This document shows, in pieces, positions 1-9,555 of a stretch of 64,000 nt of DNA. Each line of letters starts with the position of its first letter. The first letter of the stretch is position 1. A program made the translations under genes and the position numbers. Under the pieces are notes generated by a model. The model was not told the DNA's origin and ran no database searches. It saw only the letters and a program-made list of their open reading frames with translations. Source of the stretch: Prorocentrum cordatum (Eukaryota; Sar; Dinophyceae; Prorocentrales; Prorocentraceae); the NCBI GenBank assembly GCA_963575745.1, contig CAUYUJ010018646.1:117900-181899 (forward strand). Direction: 5' to 3'.

Positions 1-2
1 CC

Positions 3-3000
3 CGCGCTCGCGAGCGCCTGCTGGCCGACCCTCGTGGTCTGAGCCCCTCTCCGTCCCCACTGGTAGGCATGCGCCCCTCCAGCGATGCTGTTGCGGCCCC
101 GCAGGGAGGGGTTCGTGCCGCCGGTGGAATGTCAGGAGCGGGCTCGCCCGCGGCGGACACGACGCCCCGCGATGCGGTCCCTGCGCTCCGCTCTGGTCGA
201 GGAGTCGCTTTCGCCGCGGGCTCCTCGGATGAATGCGTCGCCGCAGCCACTGCCACTATAGCGCGGCCCCGTCGCCGCTCGGCCTCCACCAACAGCAACC
301 CCGCACTCCCCGCCTTCAGGCTCCGACGTGTTCGTAGGGTCCGCACTCGGCGTGGAGGACGGCGGGGTCGTGGGGCCGCCGATGGTAGCTGCTGTACAGC
401 TCACGCTCCAGCCCATGCTGGTGCGACTGCCTCGTCTACGGACGCCCTCGTCGGTGCTTCAGAGGCCGCTTCTGGGGCCCGTGCTCCAGGGAGCCGCAGT
501 TCGCTGGTGCAGGTGGCGGCGGGCCCTTGCCGCGCCGCTTCCGCCGGCTCCCAGGCCGCCGGCGATGCCGCCCTCCATGGCGGCGCATCCCAACACAGGG
601 GTGGACGCACGCGCCCTGCGTGCCCTGGCCGAGGGCTCACGCAGCGGCGAGTCGCTGAAAGCGACGACGCTGCTGCTGCCAAGCGTGCCTGGGCTGAGCG
701 AGGCCGTGAGAGTAGGCACGCGCTCCTCCAGCGATGCTGTTACGGCCCCGCAGGGAGGAGCTCGTGCCGCTGTCGCGACTCTCGCTCTACCCCCGGCTCC
801 CCCTCAGGGCCGAGTGGCCAGCTTGGCCAGTTTCACCATGCTGCCGGAGTCCATGCCGTCGGTGACTCAGACGCGCCGTCCTTCGGTTCTATCGGTTCTG
901 GTGGCAGTGGGAAGCCCCTTCGAGGTGACCTGTCCTCAGGGGTCACAGCCGCTCCACAGGCCCCTCGATTTGACTTGTCCTCAGGGGCCGCTGCCAGTTC
1001 CGAACCCTCTCGCGTTGATTCGCCCGCAGGGGATTTAGACCCGAGGTCGTCTGCACCTGCCAGCACCACGCCATGCCATTCTGGTCGGTTTCACCGCGGT
1101 GCTGAGGCCCACGCTCCTGGGGCTTCAGCCCGTGCCAGCACGGGCATTGGCAGATCTGCGCCCTTCGTGGCCGATCTGTCCGCCTTGCTGCGCCTGTTCC
1201 CAGGCGCCAGCATCGACGTCACCCACTGGGCCGCTGCTTTTGCCCAGGTCGGGATGGGGACTCGATGCTCCCTTGCCGCTTTTACCCGCACTTCCCTCTG
1301 CGCGCCGGATTGGGACGACTCGTACCTGTCGGAGTCGGTTCCCCGCGATCCATGGCCGTGCCCTCCGTCGCCGCCTTTACCGCCGCCGCCTGGCCACCTG
1401 TCGGGTCGCGCGCGTGAGCGCTGGCGTGTGAGGCGCGCCGCCCGCACGTTGTCGCAGCATGCTGTTGTTGCGCTCAACTGGCTCACCCTGGGCCATCCGA
1501 GCTTCGCTCCCGCCGAAGCCAAAGTGCGGGCAACGGTCACACCCTGCCAGGAGGGTATCCGCAGTCGCCTCGAGCGTCTGTGTCGGATCGCAGTTCGCCT
1601 TGCCCGCGGCGGCAAGAGCGACCTTGGTCGAGCTTTCGCTAAGTTCGACTCTACCGAAGTCTCGCTCCATGGCCTGGCCACCCATGTCGCAGCTCTTGAG
1701 GCTTCTTTCACATCCTCTTCCCAAGTGCCCGCCCCCATGCGGCAACTCCCCGTCAGCGCGACGCCCTTGGCTAGCTCGTTGGCGGCCGCGGCAGGCTGGG
1801 ACTCCACCCAGGCTGAGCCTTTCGACCTTCGGGTCCAGGCGTCCCGCATCAAGTGGGATTACTCGCCTACGTTTGATCCCACTCCGTACTTGTCCGACCT
1901 GGTACGTTCCGCCTTTCACGACCCCGACGTCATGCGGCTACCAGAGGACGAGTGGCCTTCGGGCTTTTCGGGTGCTCGTGTGCACATGGACCGCGAGCAG
2001 CTCTGGGAGCTCCTGCGCAAGTGGGACTCTTGTGGCGCCCTGTATCTGACTCCCTCCGACAACCTCGCCTGGGACGAGGCTTGTGGAGCGTTCAGGGTCC
2101 CGAAGGACGAGGCTTATGACCGTCTCATCCTGAACCCGACGGTAGTAAACAGTCGTTGCAACAGCGTGTCCTCCAGCACTCAACGCCTTGGCCAGGGTTT
2201 CCTTCTGTGCCGCCTGGGGCTCGCGCCCGGGGAATGGCTGGTGGTCTCATGCGACGACCTGCGCGAGTTCTACTACACGTTCAAGGTCCCGCCCGCTCGT
2301 GCTCGCCGCAACGCCCTCCGTGTCAAGCTCCCCAGCTCGCGGTTCAGAGGCTTCGACGCGTGGCGGGAGGACCTTGAGGGGTTGGACGTTTCTCCCTGCC
2401 TTAATGCGCTGGCCATGGGTGACAACATGGCAGTGGAAATCGCCAACTCCGCACACGAGGGCGTGCTGCGCAGCTTCGGCGCGCTCCGGCCTACCGAGCA
2501 GGCGGTGCATCGTCTGCCGTTCCCTCGGGGGCCGTACGTCGAGATGTTAAACATCGACGACCACACGGGCTTTCAGAAGCTCTCGTGGCGCGGGAGCGCC
2601 CCGCGCCCCGACGACCCGACACGCCGCGACAGGGAGGTCTTTGCTGCGTGCGATCGCGGCTACCCCCGGGTGGGTCTCATTCAGCACCCCGGGAAGAGAG
2701 CCAGGGGCGAGACCCACAAAGTCGTTGTCGGCGCCGAGGTGGAAGGCAGGATCGGCATAGTGTGTGCTCCCCTGGTTCGCACTGTGGCCCTTTGCCGCCT
2801 GACTCTGATCCAGGTGTTCCTCGGTCGCTCGACCCGGGCGTTGTTGAGCTCGCTCGTGGGCTGTTGGGTGCAGGTGTTTTTGTATCGACGTCCCATCTTG
2901 TCGATATTCACTCACATCTACACCTTCATCTCGACTCTTCCCGACGACGGGCTTGAGTATGAGCTTCCGTCTTCGGTTCGCGACGAGTTGCAAGCGTGCA

Positions 3001-6000
3001 CGTACCTAGCTTTCGTTGCGATGACCGACCTACGGGCGACGCCTTGCCCTGAAGTGTACGGCACGGATGCCTCCCTCGGCTGGGGCGGGGTTGTCCGCAG
3101 CGACATCAGTTCGCACCTGTCGCAAGAATTGTGGCGGCGCTCCGAGCATGGCGGCTGGCATACTCGTCTCCACGACCGCCATCTGCTCATGGTTCTGAGC
3201 CGCGGGGAACCTTTAGGCCCCGAGTTGACCCAGCTGCACCGCGAGGCCGGGCTTCCTTCCCTCGAGCTCCCCATCGCACCGCGCTGGGTCAGTGAGTTGT
3301 CGGAGGCGCTGCGTTTCCGCTTAGCTTATAAGTGGGAATTTCGCATGCCCCGCCACATCAACATCCTGGAGACCACCGTGTTCAAGAGTCTGTGCAAGTA
3401 CTGTTGCATCCGCAACCCTGACTCACGGATCCCTGTTCTCTTGGATTCTCAAGTGGCACTAGGCGCGGCCGCCCACGGTCGGAGCAGCAGCCCTGGCCTT
3501 TCGCATGTGTTGAGCACCTCCTTGCCGTACATTTTGGGGGGCGGGCTCTACATGGGCGGGCTCTATGTTCCGACCGACGTCCACCGAGCGGACGACCCCA
3601 CGCGCAATCGCCCTGTTCGCCCCCCCTCGCGTGTCGAGCCTGCTTGGTTGCTTGACATCGACGAGGGGCGCTTTGAGCGATTCGACATGATAGCGGCCGC
3701 CGACGCCGCATCCGCCTACCCGACTTGTCTGTGGGGCCGGTTCGTGCTGCAAGTTCTGGCTCGCAGCCCCGCCGCGGGCGCGGGCCCGCTCGGGCTCCCC
3801 GCGGATCGCCACGTGCGAGCGCCAGCCCAGGTCGACAGGGGAGACGCGACGGCCTCCGCCGAGGCCCGCGGCGCATATGAAAGCGCCGCGCCGCGCAGGG
3901 GGACTCCCTTTTCCGTCGAGGTGCCCTCGAGCGCGGCAGCGGTGAGCTTCTCCGCGTCGCGATGCACTCGCGCCCGTGACAGCCTGCCGGCCGCCCCTCG
4001 GGTACCAAGCCCTTCGCCGTCCCCACCGGTAGGCATGCGCCTCTCCAGCGATGCTGTTACGGCCCCGCAGGGAGGAGTTCGTGCCGCCGGCGGGGGACCA
4101 GGAGAGGGTGCGCCCGAGCGGAGGTCACGCGCCAAGTGCGACGCAATCGCCGCTGCTCGACCTGGTACGCCTGCGGGGGACACTCACCCCGTCTCGCTTC
4201 TGTCGAAGGCAACCGGCTCGGCTCCCGCTTCGTTGGGGGGTCTTCTGGGTCGTCCACCCGTCACGATTCAGACTCGCCACCGCCAAGCTCGTGCCGCCAA
4301 ACTTGCTGCTGCGCACGGCCTGCTCCACCTGGAGCGCGGTGCGACCACTGATCGCGTGAACGCTCAGTTTCGACGGCTGGGTTGGGCCTGCCATCCCGGC
4401 CGCGATACGTCGATCGAGGCCAGCAGGAAATGGCGTGCTCTCTGTGACGCCAAAGCCTTCATCCTCGGGCCTGGGCGCGATGTGGTTGGCTCCGATGCCC
4501 CGGCCTCTGGCGGCGCTACTCGCCGTGCTTCAGGCGGAGGGCTCTTGGCGGCGGGAAGGCGTGACGACACGAACCGCTCGCGCGGGGTCACCACTCGGGA
4601 TTCGGCTCTCGACGCCTCCCTTGGTGCTCGCCCCCGCGGCGTGCCGGGGGAGCGTCGGAACGCCCATGGTGCGTATCCAAACGCAGAGCCGAGCGCGGTC
4701 GCTAGCTGGTGCGATTCAGGGTCGCGGGCTGCGCCACGTTGCGCAGTGCAGACCCCCGCGATGCCCACTGCCGCCATGCGACGCACGCAAGCTCGCCTGG
4801 AGGCCGACCTGAGGGCCGCCCATACCGCGGTCGCGGCGCTCCCGTCCTTTCGAGCCAGCACCTTGCCCCCCTTGCCAGGGTGCCGCACCGACGCCCATAG
4901 CGTCGCGCCGCGCGCCAGCTCTGCGCCTGCCCTGCTGGCCGGGCGCTCGCAGGGCGCAGCGGTTATGCTGCGTGCTACCCGCGAGCGGGCTGCCATTGCG
5001 GCCACCGCCGGGGCGGCACAACCCAGAGCCGTGCTTCCGTGGGGCCACAGCGCAGCACGCAGCGAGGTGTCGCCGGTTCCCAGCCTTCCCGACTCCTGCT
5101 GCGCCGACAAGCGTGCCGACTCCTGCGACGCCCAGCTCACCGAGTCCCGCGGCGACCAGCTCACTGACTGTCATCCCTCCCAGCTCACCGACTTTCGCAC
5201 CGACCAGCTCGCTGACTCCCGCGTCGACCAGATCGCCGACTCGCGTGCCGAGGGGCTCGCCGACGCCCGTGCCGTCCAGCGCGCTGACGCCTTCACTTGG
5301 TCCGACTCCCGTGCCGATCCGCTCACCGGGTTAGCACTGCGCACCGGCCGGGTCGTGGGCCCGACGACCACGGTTGCGAAGCGCGTGCGGGACGAACGGC
5401 GCGCTTTGGCACGGTTCCGCGCCTCGGTCGATGCTTGCGACGCCGCCCTTACCGAAGTTGAATTCGGTCGAGGCGCGGAGGCTGGGGGCCCAAGTCCGGT
5501 TGAGCTTTTGCAGTCGTCCTTGGCCGAGCTCGAGCGCCAGAAGGCGGCGTTGCGCATCGCCCGCTCTCGCACTGCCGAATGCATCAGAAGTTGCGTTTCC
5601 GCTTCGGGCTTTTCGGGTGGAGGCGCCGCCGCAGCCGATGCCGGCGCGCCCCTGAGTGCTCCCACCACGGCCGGTAGCGCTACGCACCGCCAATCGGGAG
5701 TCGCGCCGAGCACCGGCGATGTCAGCGAGGCCCCCCGCGCCGAACAGCGCAAACGCAGTCGTGTTCGGGCGCTCGCCGGAGCGGCAGCTACCACTCCGGC
5801 CAATTCGTCTGGTCGCGAGCCGCCCGCGCCAGCCTTCGTGGCAGGGCGCCAGGAGTGGCCTGCCTCTCTGTCGCCTGCGTTGCCCGAGGGGGCTTCCGAG
5901 GCCCTCGGGGTGCAGGTGGACAGCCACTGTCGGCTCGTCCCCTCTTGCGACGACCAGCGCACTCGTTCGCTTAAAGCGTTTGACGTGTGGTGCGTCGAGC

Positions 6001-6908
6001 ACGCAGGTGTGGCACTTGCCACTTGGGCCCGCAGCGGCATCTTGCTCGGGAGAGCGCTCGCGACCTTCGGCGTGTGGTTGTACGATGCTGGCCTCCCCCG
6101 CCTCGTCCTTGTGAATGCGATCCGGGGAGCGCAGGCTCTTCAGCCCCAGTGGAGGGGCGTCCTCACCGAGGCGTGGGATGTGGCAAAACGGTGGATCCCT
6201 TCCAAGCCTCCCTGTCCCATCCCACCGCTGCCACGTGCTTTGCTGCGCGCCATGGTAGCGTTGTGCCTCGCATGGGACTGGCCTGATATGGCCACCCTGC
6301 TGCTTGCCGTGTTCACTATGTCCGTGAGGCCTGGTGAGTTGGCAACCGCCCGCCGGAGCGACCTCACTCTGCCCATTGACCGCCGTGAGTCCGCGGGCGA
6401 CGCTTTGCTGAGCATCTCTGTTCCGGAGGCCCAGGGGTCGGGCGGAGAGCGTCAACACGCTCGGTGCTCCGACCGAGCAGTGGTCAGGATGATGGAGCTG
6501 GTCTTCAGAGATTTGACTCCCACCGATCCCCTGTTGACCTTCGGTCAAAGCGGCTTCCGTACTCGGTGGCTCGATCTTCTTTCGGCGCTGGGCGTCCCGC
6601 TCGCCAGAGCGCCATCGGGGTTCGATCTGTCCCCTGCGCTGCGCTTCAGAACCGATATTTCGGACGGCATTACTCGCGTCTTCTGGCGTGATCGCTGGCG
6701 GCAAGCTTCCAGTACGGAGCGATATCTTTACGATGTTGCCGCCTCTGCAGTCCTCCCATCATTGGCTGAAGCTGCTCGGGACCGTGTTTCTTACCTCGCC
6801 GACTCCAGCGACTTCCTCGTCGCATCCTTTCTGAATGTTGGCCCGGCTGTGTGGCCCATTCAGCTCGCGGCCGCCCGCCGAAACCTTGTCACTTCGCAAG
6901 GGCTTTGA
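3..6908 (+). CDS. DIRS/Ngaro-like retrotransposon polyprotein (RT, RNase H, tyrosine recombinase), 5' partial
   Basis: This is one open frame with no stop from nt 3 to TGA at 6906-6908. The first ATG is at 69, but the frame stays open to the window edge, so the true start is probably upstream. Residues are counted from that ATG. About 1-600 is Ala/Ser/Arg-rich with no recognised domain. The reverse transcriptase has its first Asp in SCDDLREFYYTF (729-730) and the catalytic pair in LNIDDHTG (830-831). RNase H has TDAS (Asp1000), LDSQVALG (Asp1126) and RADDPTR (1175-1176). A low-complexity linker contains Asp/Ser/Arg/Gln/Leu repeats. The C-terminal tyrosine recombinase has SVRPGEL (Arg2087, Glu2090) and ERYLYD (Tyr2219 or 2221). 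This RT/RH/YR order is typical of tyrosine-recombinase retroelements. The lack of any break over 6.9 kb suggests a young, possibly functional copy. Confidence 0.85.
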   Translation, partial: RARERLLADPRGLSPSPSPLVGMRPSSDAVAAPQGGVRAAGGMSGAGSPAADTTPRDAVPALRSGRGVAFAAGSSDECVAAATATIARPRRRSASTNSNPALPAFRLRRVRRVRTRRGGRRGRGAADGSCCTAHAPAHAGATASSTDALVGASEAASGARAPGSRSSLVQVAAGPCRAASAGSQAAGDAALHGGASQHRGGRTRPACPGRGLTQRRVAESDDAAAAKRAWAERGRESRHALLQRCCYGPAGRSSCRCRDSRSTPGSPSGPSGQLGQFHHAAGVHAVGDSDAPSFGSIGSGGSGKPLRGDLSSGVTAAPQAPRFDLSSGAAASSEPSRVDSPAGDLDPRSSAPASTTPCHSGRFHRGAEAHAPGASARASTGIGRSAPFVADLSALLRLFPGASIDVTHWAAAFAQVGMGTRCSLAAFTRTSLCAPDWDDSYLSESVPRDPWPCPPSPPLPPPPGHLSGRARERWRVRRAARTLSQHAVVALNWLTLGHPSFAPAEAKVRATVTPCQEGIRSRLERLCRIAVRLARGGKSDLGRAFAKFDSTEVSLHGLATHVAALEASFTSSSQVPAPMRQLPVSATPLASSLAAAAGWDSTQAEPFDLRVQASRIKWDYSPTFDPTPYLSDLVRSAFHDPDVMRLPEDEWPSGFSGARVHMDREQLWELLRKWDSCGALYLTPSDNLAWDEACGAFRVPKDEAYDRLILNPTVVNSRCNSVSSSTQRLGQGFLLCRLGLAPGEWLVVSCDDLREFYYTFKVPPARARRNALRVKLPSSRFRGFDAWREDLEGLDVSPCLNALAMGDNMAVEIANSAHEGVLRSFGALRPTEQAVHRLPFPRGPYVEMLNIDDHTGFQKLSWRGSAPRPDDPTRRDREVFAACDRGYPRVGLIQHPGKRARGETHKVVVGAEVEGRIGIVCAPLVRTVALCRLTLIQVFLGRSTRALLSSLVGCWVQVFLYRRPILSIFTHIYTFISTLPDDGLEYELPSSVRDELQACTYLAFVAMTDLRATPCPEVYGTDASLGWGGVVRSDISSHLSQELWRRSEHGGWHTRLHDRHLLMVLSRGEPLGPELTQLHREAGLPSLELPIAPRWVSELSEALRFRLAYKWEFRMPRHINILETTVFKSLCKYCCIRNPDSRIPVLLDSQVALGAAAHGRSSSPGLSHVLSTSLPYILGGGLYMGGLYVPTDVHRADDPTRNRPVRPPSRVEPAWLLDIDEGRFERFDMIAAADAASAYPTCLWGRFVLQVLARSPAAGAGPLGLPADRHVRAPAQVDRGDATASAEARGAYESAAPRRGTPFSVEVPSSAAAVSFSASRCTRARDSLPAAPRVPSPSPSPPVGMRLSSDAVTAPQGGVRAAGGGPGEGAPERRSRAKCDAIAAARPGTPAGDTHPVSLLSKATGSAPASLGGLLGRPPVTIQTRHRQARAAKLAAAHGLLHLERGATTDRVNAQFRRLGWACHPGRDTSIEASRKWRALCDAKAFILGPGRDVVGSDAPASGGATRRASGGGLLAAGRRDDTNRSRGVTTRDSALDASLGARPRGVPGERRNAHGAYPNAEPSAVASWCDSGSRAAPRCAVQTPAMPTAAMRRTQARLEADLRAAHTAVAALPSFRASTLPPLPGCRTDAHSVAPRASSAPALLAGRSQGAAVMLRATRERAAIAATAGAAQPRAVLPWGHSAARSEVSPVPSLPDSCCADKRADSCDAQLTESRGDQLTDCHPSQLTDFRTDQLADSRVDQIADSRAEGLADARAVQRADAFTWSDSRADPLTGLALRTGRVVGPTTTVAKRVRDERRALARFRASVDACDAALTEVEFGRGAEAGGPSPVELLQSSLAELERQKAALRIARSRTAECIRSCVSASGFSGGGAAAADAGAPLSAPTTAGSATHRQSGVAPSTGDVSEAPRAEQRKRSRVRALAGAAATTPANSSGREPPAPAFVAGRQEWPASLSPALPEGASEALGVQVDSHCRLVPSCDDQRTRSLKAFDVWCVEHAGVALATWARSGILLGRALATFGVWLYDAGLPRLVLVNAIRGAQALQPQWRGVLTEAWDVAKRWIPSKPPCPIPPLPRALLRAMVALCLAWDWPDMATLLLAVFTMSVRPGELATARRSDLTLPIDRRESAGDALLSISVPEAQGSGGERQHARCSDRAVVRMMELVFRDLTPTDPLLTFGQSGFRTRWLDLLSALGVPLARAPSGFDLSPALRFRTDISDGITRVFWRDRWRQASSTERYLYDVAASAVLPSLAEAARDRVSYLADSSDFLVASFLNVGPAVWPIQLAAARRNLVTSQGL
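63..121 (+). repeat. 59-bp intra-element repeat, copy 1
   Basis: This is one of three near-identical 59-bp segments in the retroelement frame (others at 712-770 and 4029-4087). Copies 1 and 3 are in the same frame and both encode a peptide of the type SSDAVxAPQGGVRAAGG. Their similarity extends upstream to nt 3 and 3969 (RAR...SPSPSP...VGM). Confidence 0.8.
712..770 (+). repeat. 59-bp intra-element repeat, copy 2 (frame-shifted)
   Basis: The DNA is nearly identical to 63-121, but it is offset by 649 nt, which is not a multiple of three. The same DNA is therefore read in another frame in the polyprotein (ALLQRCCYGPAG). Confidence 0.75.
4029..4087 (+). repeat. 59-bp intra-element repeat, copy 3
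   Basis: This segment lies 3,966 nt from copy 1, in the same frame, between the RNase H and recombinase parts. With its upstream extension (3969-4094) it matches 3-128 over about 126 nt. Confidence 0.8.
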
Positions 6909-6919
6909 GCCTGGGTGTG

Positions 6920-7085
6920 GCTGCTGCGGCCTCCCTTGGCCGCCCGGGTGCCCTCGTTGAACGAGGCCGCCTGAGAGCGTCGCACGGCCCGCCCGCGTAG
7001 GCCTGTCCCGCCTTACGGGCCGCCGCGGGCGCGCGCCGCGCGTTCGCCCTGAGACGACTGCTCACTTGCGCAGCGTGCGGGGATG
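6920..7085 (+). repeat. Split direct repeat B1 of the tyrosine-recombinase element
   Basis: This 166-bp block starts 12 nt after the stop codon and is repeated without visible difference at 7185-7350 (offset 265). It begins GCTGCTGCGGCC and ends TGCGGGGATG. Confidence 0.85.
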
Positions 7086-7184
7086 CTTCTTCTTATCCCC
7101 ATCGCGCCCGCTGCTTGCAGTCGTCTGCAGCTTCTCGGCCCCCTCCCTCTCTCCTCCCTCCTTCTTCGAAGGCTGACCTGCGGC
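7086..7184 (+). repeat. Presumed A2 segment between B1 and B2
   Basis: This unique 99-bp pyrimidine-rich block lies between the two 166-bp repeats. In Ngaro-type elements the order is A1-ORFs-B1-A2-B2, so its partner A1 would lie upstream of the polyprotein, outside this window. Confidence 0.5.
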
Positions 7185-7350
7185 GCTGCTGCGGCCTCCC
7201 TTGGCCGCCCGGGTGCCCTCGTTGAACGAGGCCGCCTGAGAGCGTCGCACGGCCCGCCCGCGTAGGCCTGTCCCGCCTTACGGGCCGCCGCGGGCGCGCG
7301 CCGCGCGTTCGCCCTGAGACGACTGCTCACTTGCGCAGCGTGCGGGGATG
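7185..7350 (+). repeat. Split direct repeat B2, presumed right end of the element
   Basis: This is the second copy of the 166-bp block at 6920-7085. A GAT/GCT microsatellite begins directly after it. Confidence 0.85.
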
Positions 7351-7645
7351 ATTCTGCTCCTGCTGATGACGATGATGCTAATGAGGATACTGAAGATGAT
7401 GCTGGCGATGCTGATGACGACGATGATGATGCTGATGATTATGATGATTCTGATGATGCTGATGATGCTGAATATGCTGATGATGCTGCTGATGATGATG
7501 ATGATGATGAGGATGATGAGGATGAGGATGAGGATGAGGATGAGGATGAGGATGCTGATGATGATGATGATGATGATGCTGATGATGATGATGATGATGA
7601 TGCTGATGCTGATGCTGATGCTGCTGATGCTGCTGCTGCTGCCTC

Positions 7646-7739
<94 letters not shown>

Positions 7740-7783
7740 GAGGAGGAGGAGGAGGAGGAGGAGGAGGAGGAGGAGGAGGAGGG
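7351..7783. repeat. GAT/GCT/GAG trinucleotide tract
   Basis: Imperfect GAT, GCT and GAG runs, purest between about 7670 and 7783. The long Met- and Arg-rich open frame here is a by-product of the repeat. Confidence 0.95.
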
Positions 7784-9100
7784 CGTCCGCGAGCGCCCGG
7801 GCGCGTGACGCCGCCTCCGGGGCCGCCCGCCCGCCGGCCCCGCCCTCTGCTTGGGGCCCGCGAGGACCGCCTGCAGCCCGCAGGGGCGCCGGCCTCCCCC
7901 CCTCCCCTCCCCCCGGCAGGGGCAGCGGCAGGGGTTAGCGGCAGGGGGGGGGCGTGCAGCCTTGGAGCCGGCCGGGTGGCCGACGCAGGGATATCATGCC
8001 GCGCCGTGGGGGAAACGGGTCCCGAAGGAAACGGGTCCCAAGGTGTTTCGCCGTTTCTCGGGCCTGCGGGCCCCTCCGCGGGCTCCGGGGCCAGCAGAGA
8101 GCGACTCGGGAGGAAGGATGCGTCCCGGTGTTAGGCCCTGGGGTCCATGACCCGCTTCCCTCGGGACCCCCCGTGCTAAACTATGTTTGCGTCGAAATCT
8201 CCCCGTCTATGCTCCATGGCGGGCGCATTTGTGGCCGTACCGCTCGGAAAACGATACACTACAAGATGGTTGTATTACGTGCTCGGGTCGGACGCACGCC
8301 TCCGAGGAGGACACGTAGTGCTAGTATGTCCTTGTGCGTCTCAGGAGCCGGCTGGGGGGCCGAGATGGCCCAGCACTGGTCACGGCCGGCCGAGATGGCC
8401 CAGCACTGGTCACGGCCAGCAGAGAGGTCATGGCGCCCACTTCGCAGAGTGGATTTCGATTTGAGAGATGAGAAGGAGCCTTGGACAGTCTTGCTTGTTT
8501 CGTTATAGAGTTTTGTTGTGGATTTCGGTCGGATTGTTTTAGTCGGGGGCCGAGTCTTCAAAACACATCCACGTGAAACTCATTGCGTTTTTCGCTTGCC
8601 GTTTTGGGGTGTTACATTTGCAGGGTCCGCGTGACTTTTCAAGGTAGACCGGTTGCAAGATCGGAGCCATGAGAAATGGGAGGAGAATGGGGCCCCTTCG
8701 TCGCAACGGCTGGACAAGGCTCGAACAACTTGACAATTTCGACCCTTGGAGGGGTCCGGGACCGATTTTGAGCGGGTTCGGCCTCGTCCTTCCCTCTTGT
8801 GACCGATTTTCGAGGGCCCATCCAGCGCAGACCCACGGGCCTCTTTCGCCAGCTCTCAGCATTTCCTTAACGATCCCCATCCCGCCGGGCCATGACTCCT
8901 CAGCCCCACCACCACTAGCCCTCCCCCCCCGGCTGGGGATAGGCCCCGCGAAACCCAAAGCGAGCAGCACATATCCCCACCTTGGCGGGGGGGGATAAAT
9001 CGGCTTGTGGGGCCGAGTCCATACCAGTGGGTATGGGGACCTATTCAAACGATGCTCAAGCTCGGGGAGGGGGAAACGGACATCTAGCTTGAATTATACG
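7784..9100. other. Non-coding spacer
   Basis: GC-rich sequence in which no recognisable gene is seen. It holds a duplicated AAACGGGTCCC motif near 8008-8042 and a perfect 30-bp tandem duplication at 8358-8417. Confidence 0.5.
8358..8417. repeat. Perfect 30-bp tandem duplication
   Basis: Two adjacent identical units (8358-8387 and 8388-8417), each starting GGCCGAGATGGCC and ending GGTCACGGCC. Confidence 0.9.
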
Positions 9101-9228
9101 CATATGCATTCGAATGTCCGCGTGGATGTTCTGGATCTGCGCTGGAAGCCCACTGGCGGCGCCGACGCGTCAGGTTGGAGCGTTCTTCGCCGATCCAGGA
9201 CATCTGTGCAGATCTTCGAATGTCCATG
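9101..9228. repeat. Foldback (imperfect inverted repeat) element
   Basis: The segment 9101-9158 pairs imperfectly with 9164-9228. Both ends share ATTCGAA and CTGGATC blocks in inverted orientation. As a result the two strands give similar translations. Confidence 0.6.
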
Positions 9229-9410
9229 TTTCTGCAATTTTTGTCTTCTAGGGACGCATCGACTCACATTGCCCACCCATCGCCGATAGGACTGCTAGCC
9301 CACACCCCCGCCCAGGAGAGTGCGGTCTCGCTTGTTCTACAGAGGGGCCTGCCGCCGATCTATCGGCGACCGTGTCGACAATTCAAGGCCGATGTTTCCC
9401 TCCGCCGAAA
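9229..9410. other. Spacer between foldbacks
   Basis: No gene is seen. A small perfect hairpin (CGCCGA, TCTA loop, TCGGCG) lies near 9353-9368. Confidence 0.4.
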
Positions 9411-9555
9411 AGATGCAGACATCCCCGAGTGGCTTGCTCCTGGGCCTCAGGGGAGGGTGGCGGTGTATAAGTCCCCAGTGAGAGCCAGTGATTCTATACA
9501 CCGCCACCTTCCCTGAAGGCCGGGGGCAACTTGTCGGCGGGGGTCTGTGTAAAGG
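9411..9555. repeat. Foldback with a strong 19-bp stem
   Basis: The left arm 9451-9469 and right arm 9495-9513 are complementary over 19 nt except for one position that could be a G-U pair, around a 25-nt loop. Weaker pairing with bulges continues outward for roughly 40 nt on each side. Confidence 0.65.

Noticed and set aside
5331-6704. 457-codon minus-strand frame opposite the recombinase
   Set aside because: It is a shadow of the real plus-strand frame in GC-rich DNA, with no recognisable motif.
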